Below, piece by piece: positions 1 to 7,249 of a stretch of DNA of 14,786 nucleotides. Both the position numbers and the translations under genes were made by a program. A model generated the notes under the pieces. It searched no databases. It was not told where the DNA came from and worked only from the letters and a program-made list of their open reading frames with translations. Source of the DNA: an uncultured Lachnospiraceae bacterium (GTDB lineage: Bacteria > Bacillota > Clostridia > Lachnospirales > Lachnospiraceae). Positions within the stretch are counted from its first letter, which is position 1. Every line of letters begins with the position of its first letter. Location: contig CACZNZ010000042.1 in assembly GCA_902782625.1 (NCBI GenBank), positions 1-14,786 of the forward strand, read 5' to 3'.

Positions 1-1
1 A

Positions 2-400
2 AAGTCTGTAAAAATACAAAAAGGGAAGAAGTATTCTGTATCGAAGAACCATTACAAAGTAACAAAAGTCGCCACGGCAAAAGCCAACGGCACCGTCACG
101 TTTTTCAAGGCGAAAAATGCGAAGACCATCACAATTCCTGCCAAGGTGAAACTGAAAGACGGCAGAAAATACAAAGTCAACCGAATTGCAAAGAAAGCCT
201 TTGCAGGCAGGCGGGCGACGGTCCTGATCCTCAAGACAGCATATCTGAAAAAGGCAGGCATAAAGGGCTGCCTGAAGGCATCGAAGATCAAGACGATCAA
301 GATCAGAGTCGGGAGCAAGCGTAAAAATAAACGGACAAAAAAGGCCTATAAAAAAATCTTCACAAAGAAAAATGCGGGAAAGATAGTGAAAATAAAATAA
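2..400 (+). CDS. C-terminal part of a BspA-like leucine-rich-repeat surface protein (5' end outside window)
   Basis: The reading frame is open from the first bases of the window to a TAA at 398-400, giving at least 132 residues; the start lies upstream, so the internal ATG at 146 is probably not the real start. The segment is extremely rich in Lys. It has the order typical of the tail of BspA-type leucine-rich-repeat proteins of gut Firmicutes: a beta segment (YKVTKVATAKANGTVTFF), then TITIPAKVKLKDGRKYKV, RIAKKAFAG, then a basic C-terminus with AYKKIFTKK. Such proteins are usually secreted and act at the cell surface; ligands are generally unknown. The last repeat is short and degenerate compared with the family. 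No sorting signal or membrane anchor is visible at the C-terminus. Family assignment is by pattern recognition; function is not assigned. Confidence 0.7.
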   Translation, partial: KSVKIQKGKKYSVSKNHYKVTKVATAKANGTVTFFKAKNAKTITIPAKVKLKDGRKYKVNRIAKKAFAGRRATVLILKTAYLKKAGIKGCLKASKIKTIKIRVGSKRKNKRTKKAYKKIFTKKNAGKIVKIK

Positions 401-415
401 TTCCCTAATATTTTA

Positions 416-445
416 TTGAACATACATATTGGTATATGATATATT
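416..445 (+). promoter_or_regulatory. Possible sigma-70-type promoter for the secreted protein at 507
   Basis: TTGAAC (416-421) and TATATT (440-445) are separated by 18 bases in the AT-rich gap between two genes. A start of transcription near 452 would leave a leader of about 55 bases before the ribosome binding site. I see no clear terminator in 401-506, so read-through from the upstream gene is also possible. Confidence 0.4.
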
Positions 446-506
446 AATAGTGAGAAAATAGAGTGATTTCTCGAATAATGTTCGATAAAAAGGGGGAAAG
501 GAATCG

Positions 507-1274
507 ATGAAACAGAAAAAAGTATATAGGTTGTCTTGCGTTATGGTACTTCTTTCCATGATGCTGCTGTTGCTCTTTAGCACAAATGCTGAGGCTGCAG
601 CCTTCCGGACAAAGGCAAAACCAAAATTTTATGTGAAGAAGTGCCAGGTGTCTGACGGGATGGCAACACTTACGTGGAAGAAGGTAAAAGGCGCGAAAAA
701 GTATATTGTCTACAGAGCAGTGAAAAAGAACGGCAAATATAAAAAGTTTGCAGTTACCAAAAAACTTACAGTAACCAAGAAATCAAAAGGCGATTACTAT
801 TATAAAGTAAAAGCCTTTAACGGTAAGAAGAGCACGAAGTATTCAGCGGCAGTGCATCTGTTTGCTCTCTCAGGAAATATCTATAACAGCAGAAGATTTG
901 GACTTACGATGTATATCGGAGGCTTCCCGATCAGAGGAAACACCACGAGCTATTATTACTGTTCGGTGCGCAATGATTCCAAGAGAGCGATCAGGCTCAA
1001 TAAGGATGATGTCTGCAAATTTGTTCAGTATGATCCGGCAACGAAGAAGATTACAGATCTCAATGAGACAGGAACTATCTCCGAAGATAAAAATGTAATC
1101 ATTGGCCCCGGAAAGGTAGGAATGTTTACGGTAAAGGCGGGATATCCGACCGTAGAAACAGACACCTATCTCATAATCCAGGTGCCGTTTGTATCAGGAA
1201 AGAAGACATTTACTATGAATATCGCCCGTGATTATGCTCCAGTTAAGTTATGGACTTTAGCAATCACCAAATAA
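507..1274 (+). CDS. Secreted protein with fibronectin-III-like domain and unknown C-terminal beta domain
   Basis: 255 residues. The N-terminus is a classic signal peptide: MKQKK, a hydrophobic stretch from about residue 10 to 25, then a likely signal peptidase I site near AEA/AA (residues 28-32). Residues about 37-118 look like a fibronectin type III or similar Ig-like fold of the kind common in Lachnospiraceae secreted proteins: TLTWKKVKGAKKYIVYRA, KNGKYKKF, YYYKVKAFNGKKSTKYS. Residues 119-255 have alternating beta-rich character (YYYCSVRNDSKRAIRL, VIIGPGKVGMFTVKAG), perhaps another beta sandwich, which I do not recognise. The start is supported by a GGGGGAAAGGA ribosome site ending a few bases upstream. 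It lies behind another secreted-protein gene and ends at a strong terminator. No catalytic motif is visible; an adhesion or surface role is inference only. Confidence 0.8.
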   Translation: MKQKKVYRLSCVMVLLSMMLLLLFSTNAEAAAFRTKAKPKFYVKKCQVSDGMATLTWKKVKGAKKYIVYRAVKKNGKYKKFAVTKKLTVTKKSKGDYYYKVKAFNGKKSTKYSAAVHLFALSGNIYNSRRFGLTMYIGGFPIRGNTTSYYYCSVRNDSKRAIRLNKDDVCKFVQYDPATKKITDLNETGTISEDKNVIIGPGKVGMFTVKAGYPTVETDTYLIIQVPFVSGKKTFTMNIARDYAPVKLWTLAITK

Positions 1275-1287
1275 AAACATATGCCAG

Positions 1288-1335
1288 ATCCCGGCTTTAC
1301 TGTGATAGCCATCATAGGAAGCCGGGATTTTTTTA
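1288..1335 (+). terminator. Intrinsic terminator after the secreted protein gene
   Basis: ATCCCGGCTT (1288-1297) pairs perfectly with AAGCCGGGAT (1319-1328). The loop can fold further (TGAT/ATCA), and a run of T residues follows directly (1328-1334). It sits 13 bases after the stop codon. Confidence 0.9.
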
Positions 1336-1374
1336 TACATAATGAGAAAAAATTGTTGTAAAACCACTAAATAA

Positions 1375-1390
1375 TTGAACAATTGTTCAA
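1375..1390. promoter_or_regulatory. 16-bp palindrome, possible ArsR/SmtB-type operator
   Basis: TTGAACAATTGTTCAA is a perfect palindrome in an otherwise featureless AT-rich stretch (1336-1547) with no gene. Its core, TGAACA-N2-TGTTCA, is the same as the core of the operator in front of the ArsR gene at 9787-9814, and fits the 12-2-12 type of site known for zinc-sensing ArsR/SmtB repressors. It is about 160 bases upstream of the promoter I propose for the riboswitch operon, so any control would need another promoter nearby or action at a distance. It could also be a site for an unrelated dimeric regulator. Confidence 0.45.
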
Positions 1391-1547
1391 TAATATAAAA
1401 TTTTAACAATTACAATTTTGATGTAAATGGTAAAATATTGCTATTAGTTTGAAATACTTGCTACTCGTTTTCGCAAATAAATAATATTTATGATATTAAG
1501 AAGCCAAAATTGTTCGGGAATCAAGTGGTAATAATCAACACAAAGTA

Positions 1548-1556
1548 TGATATAAT
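1548..1556 (+). promoter_or_regulatory. Extended -10 promoter for the riboswitch-controlled operon
   Basis: TGATATAAT is a consensus extended -10 element (TGnTATAAT). No good -35 box is visible at the usual distance, which is tolerated when the extended -10 is present. Transcription would start near 1563, shortly before the riboswitch aptamer. Confidence 0.55.
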
Positions 1557-1584
1557 TAATACGTATCAGGAACGAAAACCATAA

Positions 1585-1790
1585 CATTGGTTAAAAGCCT
1601 GCATATATAATTGCATATTATCCGACAAGTTCCGCAAGGATTAATAGAGAAACCAGTGAGATTCTGGTACGATCCCGTCACTGTGAATAGGGAGTCTGGA
1701 GATAATGAAGTCACTGCCCGAGTGGTAGCCCGGGTGGGAAGGCATCTTCAGATGATGATCTTAAGTCAGGAGAACTGCTTGTCCACGGAT
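1585..1790 (+). promoter_or_regulatory. Cobalamin (B12) riboswitch aptamer
   Basis: The order of conserved blocks matches the class I cobalamin riboswitch: AATAGAGAAACCAGTGAGAT with its CCAG/CTGG stem (about 1643-1667), GATCCCGTCACTGTGAA (1671-1687), AGTCACTGCCC (about 1709-1719), GGTGGGAAGG (1733-1742) and AAGTCAGGAGAACTGC (1763-1778). GGTTAAAAGC (1589-1598) can pair in part with GCTTGTCC (1777-1784) as the closing P1 helix, and TTATCC/GGATTAA forms a P2-like stem. CCCGTCACTGTGA replaces the more frequent CCCCGCAACTGT. The boundaries are approximate. Together with the terminator at 1837-1877 it should switch transcription off when cobalamin is abundant. It controls the ABC importer operon beginning at 1968. 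Confidence 0.9.
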
Positions 1791-1836
1791 GTTTTACTGC
1801 ACTTACGAAGGATGGGTGGGGTTGCTTTTTTTGGCG

Positions 1837-1877
1837 TAAAAGCTCATATCTTCGTGGATATGGGCTTTTATTTTTTT
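1837..1877 (+). terminator. Riboswitch expression-platform terminator
   Basis: TAAAAGCTCATATC (1837-1850) pairs over 14 positions, with one G-U pair, with GATATGGGCTTTTA (1857-1870) around the loop TTCGTG. Seven T residues follow (1871-1877). It lies between the cobalamin aptamer and the first gene. A rival pairing of TTTTAC (1792-1797) with GTAAAA (1836-1841) would break the base of the stem and is a candidate antiterminator. The usual logic would be ligand bound, termination. Confidence 0.88.
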
Positions 1878-1967
1878 CGTTTCTTATTCCTTCTTTTTCG
1901 GCAATAGAGGAAAGGATGGAACAATCATAAACACAATATGTCTGAAAGGACAAAGAAAGGAGACACT

Positions 1968-3575
1968 ATGAAATCATTTAAGAAACTCGCAGTATTATGT
2001 TTATGCATCATCATGGGTGCTTCGCTGCTGACAGGCTGCGGAGGATCTGCAGGGTCTGAGACTGATTCTACTGCGGCAGGAGGCAGTGCGGCAGCGGACG
2101 GTAAAGTTCTCACTTTTGGCTGTCAGATGTATTCAGACGGACTGATCGATCCGGCCCATGATATCAACACAGCATGGAACTGCATGCGGTTCGGCGTTGG
2201 TGAAGCCCTCTATAAGTTCAATGATGAGATGGTGGCAGAACCGTGGCTTGCAGAATCCGCTGAGTCGTCTGAGGATTATAAAACCTGGACAGTTACTTTA
2301 AAGAAAGACATCAAATTCTCGAATGGAGATGATATGACTGCTACCAAGGTAAAAGAGTCCTTTGAGCGTTTAAGAAAAGAAGGACCGAACGGAACATCCA
2401 CACCGGAAAAATACTCTGCTGTCAATGCGGAGATTACGGCCGACGATGAAGCCGGTACAGTAACCTTCGTGCTTCCGGAAGCAGATTTCAACTTCCTTGG
2501 CAACCTGGCTTATCCGGTAAATGAGATTGTAAATGTAGCTGCTACCACAAACTGGGAGAGTGGTGTCATTGGTACAGGCCCATATGCGGTTGAGAAGTTT
2601 ACAGATCAGGTTGGTTATACCATGGTGAAAAATGAAAATTATCGCGAAGAAGTACCTTATGACAAAGTTGAGATCATGTTCATGGGTGATGCATCTGCAA
2701 AGGCTATGGCTCTGCAGAGCGGACAGATCGATCTGGCTGAGAACATCACGAATGTCTCCGATATCCAGACCTTCCAGGATGATGATAACTTTACCGTAGA
2801 TATCGCTTCCGGTGTTCGCTGTGGTTTCTCCTGGATGAACCAGAAAGGCATTTTGAAGAACGATACTCTGCGTAAAGCCATGCTTATGGCCATCGACTAT
2901 GATACGATCTGCAAGTCCAACACGATTGGCGGCTTATATACAGCAGGCTTTTCCGTACTTCCGTCTACCCTGTCCTATGGATATGACAAGTTGAACAATC
3001 CTTACAAGTATGATCCGGAAGGTGCGAAAAAATTACTTGATGATGCAGGTATCGTAGACTCTGACGGAGATGGTATCCGCGAGATTGATGGAAAGAACAT
3101 CAACCTTCGTTATATTTCCTATGACAACCGACTGTTAAATGAGTTTTCTGATGCTCATACAAATTATTTATCCAAGATCGGCATCGGCGTAACAGCAGAA
3201 TACGGCAGCTCTGACGACCAGTGGAGCAAACTCGCAGCTTTCGACTATGATCTGAACAACAATAACTGGACAACCGTTGGTAACGGTGATCCTTCTGAAT
3301 ATCTGGCAAACTGGTACAGTAAGAGCGAAGCAAACTACTGCGGCTATGCAAACAAAGAGTATGACAAGTTATATGAAGAACTTGGTAAGACCGGCGATGC
3401 AGACAAACGTGCAGACCTGATCCAGCAGATGCAGCAGATTCTGGTTGATGATGCTGTGGCAGTGATCGACGGATATTACAACAGTTCCATGATCTACTCC
3501 AAGAATGTAGGTTATGCACATATTCATACAGCAGATTATTACTGGCTGACTACAGAGATTACACCTGCGAAGTAA
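1968..3575 (+). CDS. ABC transporter solute-binding lipoprotein, peptide/nickel (SBP family 5) type
   Basis: 535 residues from the ATG at 1968, which has AAAGGAG seven bases upstream; an in-frame ATG at 1938 lacks such a site and would put extra residues before the signal peptide. The N-terminus is a lipoprotein signal with lipobox LLTGC, Cys24 being the predicted lipidated residue, followed by a flexible Gly/Ser/Ala linker. The rest has SBP family 5 hallmarks: FGVGEALYKF, WTVTLKKDIKFSNGDDMTA, VIGTGPYAVEKF, LRKAMLMAIDYD and YDPEGAKKLLDDAGI. Proteins of this family bind oligopeptides, nickel or nickel/cobalt chelates outside the membrane and deliver them to an Opp/Dpp/Nik-type permease. Sequence alone does not fix the ligand. 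Control by a cobalamin riboswitch points to cobalt, a metal chelate or a corrinoid-related compound (inference). It is first in a seven-gene operon. Confidence 0.9.
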   Translation: MKSFKKLAVLCLCIIMGASLLTGCGGSAGSETDSTAAGGSAAADGKVLTFGCQMYSDGLIDPAHDINTAWNCMRFGVGEALYKFNDEMVAEPWLAESAESSEDYKTWTVTLKKDIKFSNGDDMTATKVKESFERLRKEGPNGTSTPEKYSAVNAEITADDEAGTVTFVLPEADFNFLGNLAYPVNEIVNVAATTNWESGVIGTGPYAVEKFTDQVGYTMVKNENYREEVPYDKVEIMFMGDASAKAMALQSGQIDLAENITNVSDIQTFQDDDNFTVDIASGVRCGFSWMNQKGILKNDTLRKAMLMAIDYDTICKSNTIGGLYTAGFSVLPSTLSYGYDKLNNPYKYDPEGAKKLLDDAGIVDSDGDGIREIDGKNINLRYISYDNRLLNEFSDAHTNYLSKIGIGVTAEYGSSDDQWSKLAAFDYDLNNNNWTTVGNGDPSEYLANWYSKSEANYCGYANKEYDKLYEELGKTGDADKRADLIQQMQQILVDDAVAVIDGYYNSSMIYSKNVGYAHIHTADYYWLTTEITPAK

Positions 3576-3600
3576 TCTGTTATTACATGCTATACACGAC

Positions 3601-3661
3601 AAGTGGTGACTTGAGGCGGGAGGGTACGGTTCACTGTACCCTCCTTTGTCACATTTCACTT
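3601..3661 (+). other. Intercistronic hairpin between binding protein and first permease
   Basis: GGAGGGTAC (3619-3627) pairs perfectly with GTACCCTCC (3636-3644). The stem can be lengthened by TGAC/GTCA (3607-3610 with 3648-3651) and AAGTG/CACTT (3601-3605 with 3657-3661). Only three T residues follow the inner stem, so it is a weak or non-terminating hairpin. Such structures behind binding-protein genes often stabilise upstream mRNA or lower downstream expression, giving more binding protein than permease. Confidence 0.65.
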
Positions 3662-3671
3662 TATGAAGAAA

Positions 3672-3689
3672 GAGAGGAGAACATCCTTG
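3672..3689 (+). promoter_or_regulatory. Ribosome binding site that selects a TTG start for the first permease
   Basis: GAGAGGAG (3672-3679) is followed by a 7-base spacer and TTG at 3687. The in-frame ATG at 3663 has no ribosome site and directly follows the hairpin, so the TTG is the better start. Confidence 0.65.
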
Positions 3690-4625
3690 AGTAAGAAACA
3701 GGTCATCTCAAGGCTGATTCAGATCGTTGTTGTTCTGATCGGAATCAGTTTTTTCACATTTTTGCTTACTTATGTTTCTCCGGGTGATCCGGTAAGACAT
3801 ATGCTGGCAGCTTTCGGCACGATTCCGTCCGATGCCACCGTGGAAAGCATTCGGGAAGAGATGGGGTTAAATGATCCCTTCCTGGTTCAGTATTTCCGTT
3901 GGGCAAATAATTGTCTCCATGGGAATTTCGGGAACTCCTATATGCTGAATAAGCCAGTAGTTGAACTGTTGGCTGCCCGGCTCTGGCCGACCCTGAAGCT
4001 GACCATCGTATCGATCCTTTTTATGCTGGTGATGGCGGTGCCTTTGGGTATGCTTTCGGCAGTATACAAGGATTCATGGATTGATTATCTGGTTCGGGGA
4101 ATTACATTTTTAGGTGTTTCCCTGCCCAACTTCTGGGTTGGACTTATGTTAATGCTTGTATTTTGCGTGAAGTTCAGGTTTTTCCCGGTCGTTTCATCGA
4201 CGGCTGACTTTAAGAGCATGATTCTTCCTGCTCTGACACTCGCAATTGCCATGTCGTCGAAATATACCAGACAGGTACGTACGGCAGTTCTTGATGAATT
4301 ATCTTCCGACTATGTGATCGGAGCAAGGGCAAGAGGCGTCAAATTCTCCAAGATCCTCTGGTTCCATGTATTCCCGAACTCCCTGCTCCCTCTGATTACC
4401 ATGCTGGGTATCTCCATCGGGTCTTTGCTTGGCGGTACTTCGGTAGTGGAAGTAATCTTTTCCTATCCGGGGCTTGGTAATCTGGCAGTAGCAGCGATCA
4501 CATCCTGTGACTATAATCTCATTCAGGGTTATGTTTTATGGATTGCGCTCATCTACATGGTAGTAAATCTTCTGGTAGACATCTCCTATTATTTTGTAGA
4601 TCCGCGTATGAGACTGTCGAGGTGA
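3687..4625 (+). CDS. ABC transporter permease, OppB/DppB/NikB type
   Basis: 312 residues from the TTG at 3687 (320 if the ATG at 3663 is used). The N-terminus has one membrane segment (IQIVVVLIGISFFTFLLTYV) followed by the extracellular SPGDP region typical of the DppB/NikB family, and then a core of about five membrane segments. The cytoplasmic coupling loop is clear: DYVIGARARGVKFSKILWFH followed by VFPNSLLP, the EAA motif that contacts the ATPase subunits. It forms the translocation channel with the product of the next gene, which starts four bases after this stop, so the two are translationally coupled. Substrate preference cannot be read from the permease. Confidence 0.9.
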   Translation: MSKKQVISRLIQIVVVLIGISFFTFLLTYVSPGDPVRHMLAAFGTIPSDATVESIREEMGLNDPFLVQYFRWANNCLHGNFGNSYMLNKPVVELLAARLWPTLKLTIVSILFMLVMAVPLGMLSAVYKDSWIDYLVRGITFLGVSLPNFWVGLMLMLVFCVKFRFFPVVSSTADFKSMILPALTLAIAMSSKYTRQVRTAVLDELSSDYVIGARARGVKFSKILWFHVFPNSLLPLITMLGISIGSLLGGTSVVEVIFSYPGLGNLAVAAITSCDYNLIQGYVLWIALIYMVVNLLVDISYYFVDPRMRLSR

Positions 4626-4629
4626 TGCT

Positions 4630-5457
4630 ATGAAAAAACAGAATTTCTTTTTAAAGTATAAGACATTTACCATATTTTCCATATTGGCAATTCTGATTGT
4701 TCTCATAGCTGTATTTGCGCCAGTCGTTTCGGGCGGCGTAGACCCGACGGAGGGGGATCTCTCACAGGCGATTCTCCCGCCGAGTTCCGATCATCTATTC
4801 GGCACGGATAAAATGGGGAGAGACATCTATGCCAGAGTCATCTATGGCGCCAGGACCTCCCTGGTTGCGACGTTCTCCATCGTAATCCTTATCTTTGTGA
4901 TTGGTCTGGTTTTAGGTGTGCTTGCCGGTTATTTCGGCGGAGTCGTTGACATGGTCATCATGCGAATCAGCGATATGTTCCTGGCTTTCCCAGGTCTGGT
5001 TCTGGCACTGGCTGTAGCCGGTATCATGGGTGCGAGCGTACGTAATGCGATTCTTGCGATCGCGCTGGTCGGCTGGCCGAGATATGCAAGACTAGCCCGA
5101 AGCCTGGTATTAAAGATCCGGCATCGGGATTATGTGGATGCAGCGATTGTCACCGGTTCCAAAACCATGTATATGCTGACTCGTTATATGCTCCCCAATG
5201 CATTGCCCATGCTGGTGATTACAGCGGCAACCGACATCGGCGGTATGATGCTTGAGCTTGCGGCACTGTCATTCCTTGGATTCGGTGCAGTACCGCCTAC
5301 CCCGGAATGGGGCCTCATGCTGAATGAGGGACGCGCTTACATGCAGTCTGCTCCATGGCTGATGGTATTCCCGGGCCTTGCGATTTTTATAACCGTTGTT
5401 GTCTTCAATATGCTCGGTGACAGTCTCCGCGATATTCTGGATCCGAAAAATGAGTAA
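4630..5457 (+). CDS. ABC transporter permease, OppC/DppC/NikC type
   Basis: 275 residues. The N-terminal membrane segment (FTIFSILAILIVLIAVFAPVV) is followed by the family hallmarks HLFGTDKMGRDIYARVIYGART and SLVATFSIVILIFVIGLVLG. The EAA coupling motif appears as DYVDAAIVTGSKTMYMLTRY followed by MLPNALP, and the C-terminus has ELAALSFLGFGAVPPTPEWG and NMLGDSLRDILDP, both characteristic of the DppC branch. The ribosome site AGGTGA overlaps the stop of the first permease. It pairs with the other permease in the membrane. The length is normal for the family. Confidence 0.92.
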   Translation: MKKQNFFLKYKTFTIFSILAILIVLIAVFAPVVSGGVDPTEGDLSQAILPPSSDHLFGTDKMGRDIYARVIYGARTSLVATFSIVILIFVIGLVLGVLAGYFGGVVDMVIMRISDMFLAFPGLVLALAVAGIMGASVRNAILAIALVGWPRYARLARSLVLKIRHRDYVDAAIVTGSKTMYMLTRYMLPNALPMLVITAATDIGGMMLELAALSFLGFGAVPPTPEWGLMLNEGRAYMQSAPWLMVFPGLAIFITVVVFNMLGDSLRDILDPKNE

Positions 5458-5470
5458 GGAGGAGGAAGCT

Positions 5471-6262
5471 ATGGCATTATTAGAGATTAAAAACGCTACC
5501 ATCTCCTACGGAGACCGTGAGATTGTGAAAGGCTTTAACCTGACGATGGAGCCGGGAGAAATCTGCAGTATCGTCGGAGAATCCGGCAGTGGTAAAACGA
5601 CAGTGATACGGGCGGTTCTCGGATTGCTGGCAGGCGGAGGAAAAGTGACGAAGGGAGATATCCTGTTTGAAGGAGTATCTCTGTTAAACAAAACAAAAGA
5701 AGAATGGAGGAAACTTCGGGGAACGCAGATCTCGATGATCTTCCAGGATTCCGGCGCCATGATGAATCCGACCAGGAAGATCGGCGCTTCCTATGTGGAA
5801 TACATAAGGACACACGAAAAAGACATATCCAAAAAAGACGCCTGGGATAAGGCGGTTGCCATGCTTGAACGCATGAGACTGCCAAGCGGGGATAATATCA
5901 TGAAAAGTTATCCTTTCCAGCTTTCAGGCGGCATGAGACAGCGTGTCGGCATCGCGATGGGCATGACTTATGAGCCTAAACTTCTTCTGGCAGATGAACC
6001 GACAAGTGCGCTCGATGTGACGACGCAGGCACAGATTATCCGGCAGTTCATGGAACTACGGGATGATTACGGCACGAACATCATCCTTGTTACCCACAAT
6101 CTCGGTGTTGCAGCGTATATGTCTGATTATCTGATCGTTATGAAAGAGGGGCTCATCGAGGATGAAGGAACCCGTGAAAAGATCCTGCATCACTCGGAGA
6201 ATCCATATACAAAAATGTTGCTTGAGGCAGTGCCGTCGATAGGAGGTGTGCGTTATGTATGA
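5471..6262 (+). CDS. ABC transporter ATP-binding protein, DppD/NikD type
   Basis: 263 residues from the ATG at 5471, chosen because AAGGAGGAGG lies just upstream; an in-frame ATG at 5396 would run back inside the preceding permease gene. All ATPase motifs are intact: Walker A GESGSGKTT (36-44), Q-loop at Gln92 in MIFQDSG, signature LSGGMRQR (151-158), Walker B LLLADEP with Glu176, D-loop SALD and the H-loop His209 in VTHNLG. It powers import together with the next gene's product. It is shorter than a typical OppD/DppD because the Cys-containing C-terminal extension is missing, as in the shorter NikD-like proteins. Its end overlaps the next gene by eight bases. Confidence 0.9.
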   Translation: MALLEIKNATISYGDREIVKGFNLTMEPGEICSIVGESGSGKTTVIRAVLGLLAGGGKVTKGDILFEGVSLLNKTKEEWRKLRGTQISMIFQDSGAMMNPTRKIGASYVEYIRTHEKDISKKDAWDKAVAMLERMRLPSGDNIMKSYPFQLSGGMRQRVGIAMGMTYEPKLLLADEPTSALDVTTQAQIIRQFMELRDDYGTNIILVTHNLGVAAYMSDYLIVMKEGLIEDEGTREKILHHSENPYTKMLLEAVPSIGGVRYV

Positions 6263-7217
6263 TGAAAATGAATTGATTCTGGAAGCGAAGCATGTGACCA
6301 GGAAGTTTCTGGCTTCAGGGAATCGTACGCTCACAGCCTGCAACGACATCAGCCTGAAGTTTTACAAAGGAAAAACCCTGGGACTGGTAGGGGAATCCGG
6401 ATGCGGGAAAAGTACCTTTATGAGATTCCTGGTATCTCTTGATAAACCGACATCCGGCCAGATCATTTACAGAGGAAAAGACATCACCGAGTTAAAAGGA
6501 GAAGAACTGAGACAGAACAGACAGAATATCCAGATGGTATTCCAGGATCCGTCCTCTTCGTTCAATCCGAAAATGAAAGTCCGCGATATCATCTGTGAAC
6601 CGCTTCTTAACTTTGACCGGATTAAGAAAAGCCAGGTCGATACTGTGGCAAAAGAATATCTGCGGATGGTAGAACTTCCGGAAGAGTTCGCAGACAGATA
6701 TCCTCATAATATGAGCGGAGGGCAGCGCCAGCGTGTGGCCATTGCCCGGGCAATCGCGCTCGAACCGGAAATCATTGTGATGGATGAAGCGACCTGCGCA
6801 CTGGATGTATCCGTGCAGAAAACCATCATAGAACTTATCGTGGGATTACAGAAAAAGAAAGATATTACCATAGGATTTATTGCACATGATCTTGGCCTGA
6901 TCCAATCATTTGCCCATGAGATTGCTGTCATGTACCTTGGCAATATCGTGGAAGTTCTGCCGGGAGAAGAAATCGGCAGCAATGCAAAACATCCTTATAC
7001 AAAGGCATTACTTGGAGCAGTCTTTGATCTGAATATGGACTTTTCCAAAAAGATCGACAGTATTGACAGCGAGGCACCAAGTCCTCTGGACGTTCCGCCC
7101 GGATGTCCTTTCCAGGATCGCTGTGACTGTCGTGAGGATATATGTACAAAAGAACATCCGGTTCTTACCGAAATCGAAAAAGGGCATCAGGTTGCCTGCC
7201 ATCGATATGCAAGGTGA
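6255..7217 (+). CDS. ABC transporter ATP-binding protein, OppF/DppF/NikE type, with Cys-rich C-terminal domain
   Basis: 320 residues from the ATG at 6255, which has AGGAGGTG six bases upstream; the in-frame GTG at 6246 is part of that ribosome site. Motifs: Walker A GESGCGKST (46-54), Q-loop Gln97, signature MSGGQRQR (153-160), Walker B IIVMDEA with Glu178 and H-loop His211. The usual DEPTSALD is replaced by DEATCALD, a modest deviation that keeps the catalytic Glu. The C-terminus has the oligopeptide/dipeptide transporter extension GCPFQDRCDCREDICTKEHP, with Cys284, 290, 292, 297 and 315. In some relatives these Cys hold an Fe-S cluster; whether that holds here is unknown. It forms the heterodimeric motor with the preceding ATPase; the genes overlap, so they are coupled. 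Confidence 0.92.
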   Translation: MYDENELILEAKHVTRKFLASGNRTLTACNDISLKFYKGKTLGLVGESGCGKSTFMRFLVSLDKPTSGQIIYRGKDITELKGEELRQNRQNIQMVFQDPSSSFNPKMKVRDIICEPLLNFDRIKKSQVDTVAKEYLRMVELPEEFADRYPHNMSGGQRQRVAIARAIALEPEIIVMDEATCALDVSVQKTIIELIVGLQKKKDITIGFIAHDLGLIQSFAHEIAVMYLGNIVEVLPGEEIGSNAKHPYTKALLGAVFDLNMDFSKKIDSIDSEAPSPLDVPPGCPFQDRCDCREDICTKEHPVLTEIEKGHQVACHRYAR

Positions 7218-7249
7218 AGCAGAATCGACATAGAAAAGGAGAGTGCCAT

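Noticed and set aside
1814..1834. G-rich stretch followed by eight T residues, considered as a second terminator
   Set aside because: No matching C-rich arm lies upstream, so no stable hairpin forms; the real terminator is just downstream.
1611..1907. 98-residue reading frame across the leader of the ABC operon
   Set aside because: It lies wholly on the cobalamin riboswitch and its terminator and has no ribosome site; the RNA structure explains the sequence.
5396..5470. Upstream extension of the first ATPase gene
   Set aside because: It lies inside the permease gene and precedes a strong AAGGAGGAGG site for the ATG at 5471.
7142..7249. Upstream extension of the deacylase gene
   Set aside because: It overlaps the ATPase gene, lacks a ribosome site and adds residues not expected in the family; the ATG at 7250 has AAAAGGAG.
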